From positions 1 through 35,838 of the forward strand of contig NW_020312230.1 in assembly GCF_002999335.1 (NCBI RefSeq): DNA of 35,838 bases. Reading direction: 5' to 3'. Under the pieces are notes generated by a model. It was not told the DNA's origin and made no database searches. It saw only the letters and a program-made list of their open reading frames with translations. This document shows positions 1-10,254 of the stretch, one piece after another. The translations under genes and the position numbers were made by a program. The stretch's first letter is position 1. Every line of letters begins with the position of its first letter. The stretch comes from Cyclospora cayetanensis (Eukaryota; Apicomplexa; Conoidasida; Eucoccidiorida; Eimeriidae).

Positions 1-215
1 AGATACAGAGAAGGCGATCACTCATGAGAGACAAAGAAAAGACGAGCACTCACAACAGACACAGAGAAGGCATGCATTCATGAGAGACACAGAGAAGACG
101 AGGACTCATGAGAAATACAGAGAAGGCATGCATTCATGAGATACAAAGAGAAGGTGATCACTCATGAGAGACACAGGGAAGGTGATCACTCATGAGAGAC
201 AAAGACAAGACGAAC
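1..215. repeat. 28-bp tandem minisatellite in an EFTUD2 intron
   Basis: About eight tandem copies of a degenerate 28-bp unit of the form AGAGACACAGAGAAGG(C/T)... ending in CTCATG or TTCATG. Units at 83-110, 111-138, 139-166 and 167-194 are each exactly 28 bp; earlier copies are 26-29 bp and the last, from 195, is incomplete. The array reaches the window edge and probably continues. It lies downstream, on the minus strand, of the last recognisable EFTUD2 exon (308-466), so it most likely sits in the next intron. No conserved coding frame runs through it. Confidence 0.85.
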
Positions 216-307
216 GCGCAGAGGCTGATGGCGCCCGTAGCCTACAGAGCGAGCGCGCGAGCGTGCAAGAGAGAGAGAAAAAAGAATACAGACAGCGAGA
301 GGCCTAC

Positions 308-1081
308 CCTGACGCGATGACCCTTGCAGACGGTGCCACTCATGACTCTTCCGAGGAGGTCGAAAGCGGAATAGTTGTTTGGTCGGTGGTAATTTTTTGT
401 TGTGTAAATCATCAAGTAAGGACTTTTTCTGTCGACGGCCTTCATAGCCGACGCTACGGCTCCCTCCTAAAAGCAGCCACACGGCATCTCAGCGTCACGG
501 AGCGGGGCATGTCATGCATCGCCAGGAAAAGGCACACCAGCAGCAGCAGCAAAGGGACACCTGGCTGCAAGGAAATCCGAATCCAGAGAAACAGGCGATC
601 AGTTTACACACACAGACACACAGACACACACAGACAAAGACACCCACAGCAGGCGAAAGAAAGAAAGAGGCAGGCTCACTTGGTTGCCCGTGTAGACCTT
701 TTGCACTTTGGTTACGGCGTTCGCCTTTGGATCTCGTATTTTCTCTACCACACAATCCACGAAAGAGCTGCACCAGCGCAACAGCGGCAACGCGCCCAAC
801 CGCCAGCAGCAACACCGCACTAAGAAAACGTCCCCAGGGCCTCACACAACAACCCCACGCATCCCACACGCCGATATATTTGTGTAAACGTATAATTGAG
901 CGTACATGTAAGAATGAATCGCGATCTCAAAAGGGCACGGCAACGACCAACTAACAGCCCAATAATAGAAAAGGAAGAACCCTTTGTGTAAACTGGCGAG
1001 CAAAAGGATCGAGGTGTTCACTCCCTCCGTATATTTATGTATGGGTATGTAGGTGTATGTCTGTGTACGTGCATACATGTA

Positions 1082-1130
<49 letters not shown>

Positions 1131-4100
1131 CGGCGAGTGTATGTAGGTGTATGCATGTTCTGATGCCATCTCCCATCCCAAGTTCTAGAGGGCTAAGTAC
1201 TGCCTCCACACCCCGCCTCAACCCTGCAACGACTGCAAGCAGCCGGTGTGCCACAGGAGCCCAGCAATGAGCTGCTGCCTGTAGAGATTAAGGCAGCAGC
1301 AGCCGCAGAAATCATCTGACCTCGAATCGCCGAAGAAGACGGAGAGAACCCGCTTCAGCAACGTGCGACTGTCCAGCAGAAAGTCTTCAGAGCGGAGATG
1401 AATCCCCAGCTGCAGCCACCCCAAGCAGAGGGAGGAGTGGAGGCACAGAAGGACGACCTTCTACAGAAGAAGCAGGAGTAACACGCCATAGCAGCATCCG
1501 TATGAACGTGGGGTACGAGAGACATCCCGGAGAGTGCAGCGGCACAAAGAGGAAGCGCTGCCACCCAAGCAAGCGTCGGCTGTGCGCAGCCGACACTTGC
1601 TTGGGTGGCAGCGCTTCCTACAACAAGCGGGGAGCAGAAGACACAAGACTGAGGCTTATATAAACACAGGCCTATTGAGAGGAAGCTCCCCACGGGGGCA
1701 CATGTGAGCAGCACACGACATGCACGGGAGCCACCCATAACCGCAGGTGACAGCTCGGCTAGGCAGAAGCACAGAGCAGAGGGCGTGAGCAGCTGCCGTG
1801 CAGTGGAAGGGAGGGCAGGAGGCGCAAAATGTATGTGTCCATAGGCAGCGACCGACACGGAGGAGAGCAAAGAAAGAAGCAATCCGCAAGAGCAGCAATA
1901 TTGAGAGACGGCAGCGCACAAGACGTCGCAGATATCCCTCCCTCACTTCTGCAAGCGTTGGCTCCAGCGTAGGTCTCTCCTCCGCAACGCAGTGTGCGAG
2001 CAGCTTGTAAAGGGGTTCTAGAATGAATTCAACGAACATTCGGGGAGCATCCTGCACACCAAAGTCACACAAGGCCAAGAAGGCTGTCTGCAAGCTGACT
2101 GCGCCGCTCCGACAGCCCTTCAAAGGGGAATTCCGCCGCTCCTAGAAGGCCGCTACCGCTCGCGCATGCACTTTAACCTCCACCCAAGCGCCGCTTCCCC
2201 CTGCCTTCCTCCGCGATGAATAGAGTAAACCACGCCGCTCGCGCCTCTCCAACAGCAGGCGAAGCAGGCAAAAGCGGCAGCTGCTGCAGTCACACCAAGG
2301 CCTACCGGGAAGGGGGGAGCCGACACGACACGGTGTGTCTCTGGATCTCGGTAAAAGTCTCCCCACAAGGCGATCTCGAACAGCTCGAGTTGCGTGTAAA
2401 CGTCGGCAGGCGTGTCATCCTTCGTATGATCGCCCTCGTTGGCGACTTCGTCGGTCTCCTTGTGCTTCTTCCTTCTGCTGATCCTGGCCTCTCCTTGCTG
2501 GCTCTGCTGCTGCAACTGCTGCTGCAACGCCTCTGCCTTCAGCAGCTTCTCCATGGAAACGCCGCCGAAGAGCGCCGCTGCTTTCGGGGTGACGTTCGCG
2601 TCGCTGCTGCTGCTGCCCTCCGCCTGCGTCGCTGTGGGGTTGAAGACGTACGAGTCAAAGTACAGCGCCGCAAAGGACTCTACCGAGAAGACGAAGGAAA
2701 ATTGGCTCATTGCAAACACCAGATTCCTGTTGCGGGGAGACACGACCAAGGGGGGCAAACCGCGCATGCTGCATATTGTCTCGAGCGTCTCGTTGAGCTG
2801 CGCATACGCACATCGCACACACGCGCCCAAGACAACTTCTACAACGCGTGTCTCCGGATCTCAGGAAAAAAGAAATCACGCAACGCTCTTCTAAAATGCG
2901 GAAATGGCCTTCGCCTCCGATCGCGTTCCTGACTGCCGCCGTGAGGACTGGCGCGTGGCAGCCTCCTTTTTTGGCAGGCAGACACACATACATGCGAGAA
3001 GAAAACAGCACCACTAAAAGGCCTCTTCACTGACCCCGTGCCGCGCAACAACCGGCTACTCCTTTGCACGAATAATGAGGAGCTCTCTTGCATGCAGAAC
3101 GGAAGCCGCGCGGCTTGGCGGTGCAGTCGCAGTTCACACGTGAGAAGAAAACAGCACCACTGGCGAGAGGCTCCACAAACAGTACACGCAGCACGAATGC
3201 GTAGAGGAGGAGACGCCGGCGCAAAATCCAATCCAGATAAAAATACGTAAAAGGGAGACAGACACCATGCGCATGCAGCCGCCTTGGGGCTAACGACGCC
3301 GGCTCCCAAGAGAAGAAACGAGCGCAGCGCGGCACGAAGAGTCACAGAAAAAAGGCCAAATGGAAGAACGCAACCTAGAGCAGCGGATGCAACTGTTGAG
3401 ACAGCCGGAGGAGGAAACGTCGCCCAAGAAGGCGCGTGAACACCATGCACGGCGGCATGGATGGGAGGGGAAGTAGGTAGGCCGGAGGGAGGGGACTGCT
3501 GAGCTGTCTGTACACACCTCGTCGAGCATGCACTTGATCTTGTAGTACGCATCCTGTGGTCTGAGCCGGAGCTCCAGAACCAGCCTGTCCAGCTTATTGA
3601 ACACAACCACAAGGCCAAGCCCTTCCTCTACAACCTGCGCCAGTTGTGGAGCTGCCGACGCCTGCAAGCCTTCCAAGGCGTCCACGAAGTAGATGGCGCC
3701 GTCACACAGTCGCATTGCAGCGCTCGCCTCATCCGAGAAGCAGACGTGTCCTGGCGTGTCGATGATGTTGAACAGGAAGCTACGCGAGCCCGTGAACGGA
3801 GTTGACGCCTCCTCCCCAGTGCCGTCTGCGCGAGAATGGCTGCTGCCGTCTGTGGCGCTGCTGCTTCTGGCGCCGTTGCTGCTCTCTTCTTCTTCGCCGT
3901 CTTTCCCATTGGCGTCGGCTGCTTCGGGCGCTTTGTTGCCGGCGAGAAGAAGAGGCGCAAGCGTGCGCGATCTGTGGTGGTGCGAAGTGCGAAGAACGAG
4001 AGAGATGGGTGTGGCCTTGATGGAAAGGCCGCGTTTCTGCTCGTCGGTCCGAGTGTCGGTGTATCTTCTGAAGTATGTCTTATGCCGCTTGTTTGCGTGA

Positions 4101-4672
4101 GGCGCCTCTACGTGCTGCGTCAGCAGCGAGAGGCCTGGGGGTAGGCGGTTTGGATGCGTCTCTTCAACCAGCATATCCACAAAGGTGGTTTTCCCGGAGT
4201 GCAGGTGCCCCAGGAGGCAAATGTTGCGCACGCACTGGGGCGAATGCATGAGGCCTGCAAGGTAGTCGAAGGAGAAGGTCGTCTCTGGAAGCTCGGACTC
4301 TAGAAGGTCGAAGTCTGAAAGCTTCGTGGTGGCTATGATCGGCTCAGTTATCGGCTGCAAGTCTTCCTCCTGCACGAGCGTCTCTGCCTCCGGATACACC
4401 TCCGACGCGGTAGGATAGTACTGCTTGAGCTCGTGAGGGACCGGCTTCTGCTGCTGCTGCTGCAGGTCCTCCTCGTCCATGCGCACTAGCCCTCGCCTCA
4501 CGAGCTCCCCATCCGCCGCAGAAACGCCCCCCGCAGCAACAGCCGCAGCGGCTGCTGCCGCATCGGCTGCTGCGGCCGCTTCAATGGCCGCTTCCTCATC
4601 ATCCGAATCGTCCGAAGCCTCCAGTTCGGGGCCAACATAATTCCCAAACTCGTCGTACTGGTCGAGATCCAT
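308..4672 (-). CDS. EFTUD2: U5 snRNP GTPase EFTUD2/Snu114 (six exons, 3' part beyond the window)
   Basis: EF-2-like GTPase of the U5 snRNP and spliceosome core, nuclear, which helps control spliceosome activation and disassembly. Exons inferred on the minus strand, each joint in phase: 4672-3518, 2797-2306, 2051-1947, 1409-1321, 767-680, 466-308. Donors read GT(G/A)-type and acceptors CAG or TAG. Exon 1 encodes 385 residues: acidic N-terminus starting MDLDQYDEFGNYVGPE, poly-Ala (about 31-47), poly-Gln (71-75), P-loop GHLHSGKT (155-162), DTPGH (305-309), NKLD (359-362). Exon 3 has the diagnostic FVEFILEPLYKLLAH; exon 6 has GRVMSGTV from domain 2. Low-complexity insertions at about 228-295 and 437-518 make it longer than the human protein (about 970 aa in full). 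About 696 residues lie here; the C-terminal half is outside. The family call is firm; exact splice sites need RNA. Confidence 0.9.
605..650. repeat. CA-rich simple repeat (ACACAGAC-like)
   Basis: A run of CACA/CAGA dinucleotides in EFTUD2 intron 5 (467-679), on the minus strand a TG/TC-rich tract. A short CAG run lies close by at about 537-550. Translations through it give only low-complexity Cys/Val peptides. Confidence 0.8.
1089..1126. repeat. (AT)19 microsatellite
   Basis: Thirty-eight bases of uninterrupted AT, flanked by degenerate GTAT/GTGT sequence from about 1028 to 1160. It lies in EFTUD2 intron 4 (768-1320). Likely length-polymorphic, and self-complementary. Confidence 0.95.
1550..1619. 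repeat. 33-bp inverted repeat with 4-nt loop (hairpin) in an intron
   Basis: Left arm 1550-1582, loop TGCG 1583-1586, right arm 1587-1619. The arms match at 32 of 33 positions; the single mismatch reads AAGCG on the left arm against the complement of AAGTG. The hairpin is inside EFTUD2 intron 3 (1410-1946). The pattern suggests a fold-back (template-switch) duplication or an assembly or amplification chimera. Nothing marks it as a known RNA family. Confidence 0.9.
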
Positions 4673-4744
4673 GTTGCCTGGTTCCCGCTCCTGCCTTCCG
4701 TCGTGAGTTCTTCCCGTAAGAGTCCTCGCTATGGGGAAAACTAC

Positions 4745-5287
4745 CTACGGTTGAACAGGGGCCCCAAGGCTCCCAGATTGCAAAAATAGCGAATGCAGAG
4801 TAATCCGTGGCCACACCAAAGCGCAGAGAAGACAGCGGCCGCGTTTGCAGCGGTGTTCGGCAGCGGCGGCATGCAGATCCTCGACGAACCCAATGCTTAG
4901 GAGCTTGAGCAATTCTTCGGGCTTCCTTGGAGACAAACGCAAACCCCAATACCAGAAAATAAACCCCAGGATCCATCCTGTTGGCACAACGCAATCCAGC
5001 TCCGCCCACGTGCTCCTACCTGTAGGGCATGCATTGAACGGGGCTGCCCCCCAGTAGCGAATCCCACACTCCGAGAAAAACGTCGAGAATTGCACCGGCG
5101 TTGTATTTGTGCTATGGCAATGTTTTGTGGCAATAAATGCCCTAAACGGAACTGGGTTTCTCGGGAATTCAGTCATTGAGTACCGTGGGCTGCAATCCCT
5201 GGCAGGTTGTGGCTGTCGGCTTACAGCGATAATGAACACGCACAACACTAATCCAAGCAAGTAGAAAGAAACAAAGAGGCGATTCAA
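4745..5287 (-). CDS. hypothetical 180-aa ORF with N-terminal hydrophobic segment
   Basis: Open frame of 180 codons on the minus strand, ending 72 bp upstream of the EFTUD2 start. Residues 3-22 (start MNRLFVSFYLLGLVLCVFII) form a strong hydrophobic stretch followed by SRQPQPAR, as in a signal peptide or anchor. The next part contains several Cys and Trp residues, including a WILGFIFWYWG hydrophobic patch near residue 107, followed by an Arg/Lys-rich tail. I do not recognise a family. The short gap to the EFTUD2 start on the same strand is tight for a separate gene, and antisense ORFs overlap it, so it may be chance or part of an upstream transcript. Confidence 0.3.
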   Translation of the reverse strand: MNRLFVSFYLLGLVLCVFIIAVSRQPQPARDCSPRYSMTEFPRNPVPFRAFIATKHCHSTNTTPVQFSTFFSECGIRYWGAAPFNACPTGRSTWAELDCVVPTGWILGFIFWYWGLRLSPRKPEELLKLLSIGFVEDLHAAAAEHRCKRGRCLLCALVWPRITLHSLFLQSGSLGAPVQP

Positions 5288-6771
5288 TTGGCATGTCCTT
5301 TCTGCAGCTCTTAGCTCTTGTTGGGAGCATCGATCAATCAGGGCAGCGCTCCCCTTCCCTGTGTGTGTAGCAAGCTATGGTACACTTGAGCATTTGGTGC
5401 TCGGCTTGGTATATTTAGCGATAAAATTATCAAGTATTAGCTTTTTGGTTTGGCTGCTCGTATACGCTACCTGTTGCCGAGTGCAATGAGCTCGAGGTTG
5501 GGAAAATTGACACTGTGTGTCTGCACACAATGGCTGTTAGCCATTGGCCGCGAACCCATAGAGTGCTTAGACGGCGGGGTAGTAGCGCGTACGCTAGCGT
5601 TCCCTCCCCATCCCACCATGCTTGAGCCTTGTGGGTCCAGGGTAGGCAGAGGGGGAGTTCTTTTGCAACATTGAACACCTCTAGTAATCGTCGTACTGTG
5701 TTTGAACGAAAATTGTCTCACTGCGGAGGACTTAATCGGAGCTTCACATGGCTCTCTTCACTTTTCTGGCTCCAAGATTTTATTTATTGTGAAATCCTAG
5801 GGGTGCAGTCACAATACAGCAACCGAGAGGCTGTTAGCGGCACTGCCACCTTTCCTTGGTTTGGGAGCAGTGAAAACTTTCTTGCTGCACTTCCAACCGC
5901 TTAAAAACGTAATACCAAATGTTTCTGCGCGTAGCCCGTCTGCAGAGGCATGCAACACCATCAAACAAGAATTCGGCTTGCGATAATCCTCAAACAAGGA
6001 GCAAATTGAGCAATTCTTCAATGGCGAATCAGGCCACCGGAGTCTGTTTGTTCACCCGCTTACTTGCGAGCCTAAAGCAAAGAAAAAAGTGCCTACCATT
6101 CCTTTGCAAGCAACTAAAATCCTGGAGTTTATGGCGGAGTGAAATGTGTTCGTTTAACGAAATACGATGTCTTGTGAAGCGTGAAAAAAACGCACTGTCC
6201 ATAAATTCGCTGTCGTATCCTTGTACTGACAGGTGGATGCCTAGCTGAAGTAGGGAGAGTTTTGATTTAGATGGGATTATTCACACTCTAGGCAATACTA
6301 CTGTCATTACATACTGACGTGTTAGTCGTATGTTCTAGGCTGCTTCGACGTAGCTACGAGCAAAATCCGAGCTGCCCTGCACGATATCAACTTCTTTCTG
6401 AGCAGGTCCAAAACAAAGCTTAATAGTAAAAACGTGAGTGGAAAGAAACCCGTAGTTGAATTCAAGTAACAGAATGCTGCATTCTTCTTGCAAACGGAAT
6501 AATTAAGAAATCAGATAACAGCTGCGTATTCTACGCAAGTAGAGAGCACTCTCTACAACGGCCCCCAAAGAGGTGCCTGCATCGGGCGCCGAATGCTGTA
6601 TAGCGTCCCGTTGTACACAAGTTCGTTCTGTGCGAGCGAGTTTATGAAAGTTATAGCGCTATGCACACTCGTATAGTTTGCGGACATAGTTCTCGTGTTC
6701 GCCTGTTTAGTCTTGCGTTTCTCTGTGCGTTTCATTCTCGCCTGCTCGCTCCCTGCTCTTTTCTTGCCGTT
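5288..6771. other. intergenic, no supported gene
   Basis: Between the candidate ORF upstream of EFTUD2 and the OAT stop codon. Only short ORFs (under about 110 codons) without recognisable motifs. A 43-bp stretch at about 5424-5466 resembles 33256-33297 (about 80 percent by eye), suggesting a small dispersed repeat. Confidence 0.5.
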
Positions 6772-8981
6772 TCAAAAGGACTTCCTGAGGAATACGTTCG
6801 CGATGCCTTGAATCGCTTCTTCCATCTGTTCCCTAGTGATGCACAGGGGAGGGAGAAAGCGAACAACATTGCCATGTGTGGGCCTACAAAGAATTCCTTC
6901 ATTTTTTAGTTCCATGCAAAGCTGAGTTGCCACGCCGCAACTACCCTTGACTTCCACAGCATTAAGAAGACCTCTCCCCCTGATGTCATGAATCCAGCTA
7001 AGCTTGTGTTCATCCTTCAGTTTCCTGAGTGCCCCTCTCAGTAGCTCTCCTTGTAACCGTGCGTTCTCTGCCAAGTTTTCGTCGACAATTACTGACAGAG
7101 CCTCGTACGCAACTGCACACGCCAAAGGGTTACCCCCGTAGGTAGAGCCATGAGTGCCTGGCGTAAACACATCCATCACGTGCCGATCCGTAACAACGGC
7201 GCTGCAAGGAAGCGTGCCCCCTGTGAAGCTCTTCCCCAACAGCACAATGTCGGGCCGAACCCCATCCCAATCACTGGCGAGCATTCGGCCTGTCCTCCCC
7301 AAACCTGTTTGTATCTCATCAATAATGAACAACACATTCTTCGCACGACAAAGCTCAGCCGCCTTGCGTAAATAACCGTCACGAGGAATTATTACACCAC
7401 CTTCTCCCTGAATTGGTTCCACAAAGAATGCAGCCACTGCCTGGTCCTCCAGGGCATGTTCCAAAGCCGGCAAGTCGTCGTAAGCAATCAGCTCGAACCC
7501 AGGAGTGTAGGGACCAAAACTGTAGGCATGCGCATAAGAACTATCCTTAAGAACTGACATACAGTTTCCATTCTCCTGCCCAGCCCAATGGCTCGGCGCA
7601 TGGAATTGTGTACGAGGTATACATGTACACCTGAGCATACGCAGAGCTTTGGGGTCCTTGAATTTTAAATCGGCATGACTGACTTCTTGTAATTCTCGAG
7701 CGTGGTTGAAGAACTGGCGGCAGTAATGGTGCGGCCCCAGTAGTTATTTCTGCAGAGAATGATTTTGGCCGTGTTTTCAGGAATACCTTTGACTTCGTAA
7801 CCCCATTTCCTTGCCGCTTTCAGCGCAGTCTCCCCCGCCTCAGCACCTGCAAAAAGAATCAGGCGTAGCATTTCAACTTCAGCTGAGAACCGATGCAATG
7901 GTGGAACCGGTGGTGGGGAGTGTATCACGAAGCCACTCCTGCCATGGAAGTGGAGGCATGCTGTACACAAAGCGTGGTTAATGTGTATTATCGGCGAAGA
8001 GTATATCATGAGATGCCTTTAATGTTTGCTATTCTTCCTATGAGCGAAACTGTTCGTTCTTGAGCCTTCTCCGTTGGTAAGCAAGTGTTTGAGTTGGCCG
8101 CTAAGTCCATGTTGATACCAGGTATGTGCTCACATAAGAATACATATCCACTTACCGGTGTTCATCAGGATGGTCTTTTCATATCCTAGCAGATCATTCA
8201 CGAATTTACAGAGGATTGGCATTACGTTATTGTGCAGAACACGGCAAGTGAGAGTGAGTAGCTTTGCTTGCTTTTCCAACGCTTCCACAATGCGGGGATG
8301 GCAGTGGCCCTGATTGAGGCTCTGCACGGTCACAGCAACCCGTTGACAATATAGAGTAAAGAACGCTATATTGCCTGTCACGATAAGAAGCCTGAGTCTC
8401 TTTTGTGTGCTATATGGCACCAATACACAAAAGTCCGATGCCTGCGTCTACCTTTGTTGCGTGCGGACTGAGGGACCATGTGTTTTGCGTCTCACTGAAA
8501 TGCCAGAAACAAAGTCGTAATAGCGTTTTCCATCTGTGTCCCATACGAACACACCCTCTCCCCGTGATATAACTACTGGCGTTGGCACGTAATTAGGTGC
8601 GCAATTTGCCCTCTCTATACGGAAATAATCGTCCTGCGTTCTGAGCCCTAGAGCTTTGCGGTATTCATCAAATGTTTTGCTTCTGCTTGGGGTGCTGGAT
8701 CCAGTAGAACTTGCCCCACTTAAGCAGCGGACGCAACTGAGTTGTTGGTACTGACAAGAAAAGGAACTCGAGCCAGCCAGCAAGTGGTTCCTCGAAAGTT
8801 TACGGACTTGGGCCTGTATGCTGCAGCCGCAGGGTGAAGGAATGCTTGGGTGAAGGCGACTGGCTAGAGAATTAATCATATTGCATCCCTGCATCTCAAG
8901 ACAACTGATCAGGTACTGCCTGGCCTTGCTGAGTGCCGAAAAGCATGGAAGATCACAGTGGGCGCGATTTCGGCCCTCCAA
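6772..8981 (-). CDS. OAT: ornithine aminotransferase (four exons)
   Basis: PLP-dependent class-III aminotransferase converting ornithine and 2-oxoglutarate to glutamate semialdehyde and glutamate, linking arginine/ornithine and proline metabolism. Exons on the minus strand: 8981-8496, 8321-8156, 7846-7684, 7519-6772, all in phase, giving 520 aa. Motifs: NQGHCHP (165-171), [11 protein letters not shown] spanning exons 2-3, VEPIQGEGG (305-313), IIDEIQTG (337-344, with the PLP-ring Asp at 339), catalytic Lys368 in LLGKSFTGG, then [10 protein letters not shown]. The human enzyme has 439 aa; the excess is an N-terminal extension of about 80 residues rich in Ser, Arg and Gln. In-frame ATGs at 8894 and 8879 are possible alternative starts and would leave a presequence-like N-terminus, so mitochondrial import is possible but not shown. 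Donors are GTGAGA, GTAAGT and GTCAGT. Confidence 0.93.
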
Positions 8982-10254
8982 GGCGCAATATTAGGTCTAC
9001 AAAACACAGATACCAAGAAAGAACACATGATATAGTGGCAATGAAGCATATATACACAGAGAACGAACAAGCAGGCTGCGTGTGTCGCCTAAACGCAGAC
9101 GACTAAGGCTTCCACACACGGCACAAAAGCAACAGAGGTAGCTGCGAGAAACCGCAATGAACACCTCTTAGGCTCTTAGCAATTTTCCTAGGACTAAACA
9201 GAATTGACAAAAGAAATATTTTGGTTTTTCAAGGTGGTTTGCGCAACATGTTTTCATCCGCCGTGGCACTTTTACAGCTTTCGTGCGTAAGCTCATTTGT
9301 CCCTAACCGCAGTAGCAATCGTTTCTCCTAGCACCACCAATGCAGATTTATTAATTTACATAGAGTTGATGTGGCTGAGCTCAAACCGCACCATCTACTG
9401 CATTGTGAGCAAAGCGTGCAGACCCTGTGGGACATTTCTGCGTCGTCCCACGCGCACGCTACACTCTTTCTTGGCTCTGAGCTCTCAGTGCATCTCTCCA
9501 CTTTATGCATCATCATCAACAACTGTGCACTATAAGAAAATTGGAAGGCCTTAGTAACTGGCCACTCCCTCTTTAACGGGGGCATGGGAAGATAAGGGAC
9601 TTCTCCTGGCTACAGTATGATTGACCAGCGGTTCTAGATCTTTTCCGAGCCGTATAGCTTTCACATCCCCACTGTGTGGCCATTATTCTGGGTAAAGCAA
9701 CAGCCATGCTACAATGCACTGATCAAAACTCAAACCATGGTGGTTCACTGACTCTAGAGGTCGGTCGACTGGACCTCTCGGGCTGGGAAACGGTGCAGAA
9801 TAGGGTTGGGCCGAAGTTCGTATGTGCTCAAACAGATACTTGGCCATGAACTGACCATATTTAAGCTCATAAATCCGAGTACACGCTGCTTGTATATAGA
9901 TATGTCCTTATCCCCACCTAACTTCCCACGCAAGCTGGAAAGTTGAAGGCCTGTACCACGCAGTAAGATCGAGAAGAAACTCCTTAAAGCGTCACCAATT
10001 AAAACGTCTACAGCCTCCTAAAGAGCTTTTTACCTATGGAGCACAGAGATTTGCAGACCGCCATAACCTCTTGCGAAAGTGTGTGCCTTAGCGGCATCAC
10101 TTTGACGGACTCGCACGAGCATCTCTCTCGGTTAGTACTCCTCCCCTACCCGGACCTGTGGTAACCAAGGGGCCTTATACACTGCATCTCTTAAGTCCGA
10201 AATACTTTATGGTATCGAAAAACTCTACTCCGCCGAGTATAAGAAGCAGTGCAT
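8982..10254. other. intergenic, no supported gene
   Basis: Lies between the OAT start and the stop of the J-domain gene, both on the minus strand, so it should hold the OAT promoter and the 3' UTR of the J-domain gene. Only short ORFs (up to 85 codons), none with a recognisable motif. Confidence 0.5.

Noticed and set aside
1..215. CRISPR-like array at the left edge
   Set aside because: Units are contiguous tandem repeats without unique spacers, in a eukaryotic intron.
842..1270. ORFs encoding Tyr-Ile and Val-Cys runs
   Set aside because: They are translations of the (AT)n and GTAT microsatellite inside an intron.
2216..2932. 238-codon plus-strand frame, and a 151-codon one at 2439-2894
   Set aside because: Antisense to EFTUD2 exon 2, whose minus-strand translation clearly matches the family; Leu/Arg-rich shadow frames.
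3693..4144. Plus-strand frames of 72-135 codons
   Set aside because: Antisense shadows of the EFTUD2 G-domain and its low-complexity insertion.
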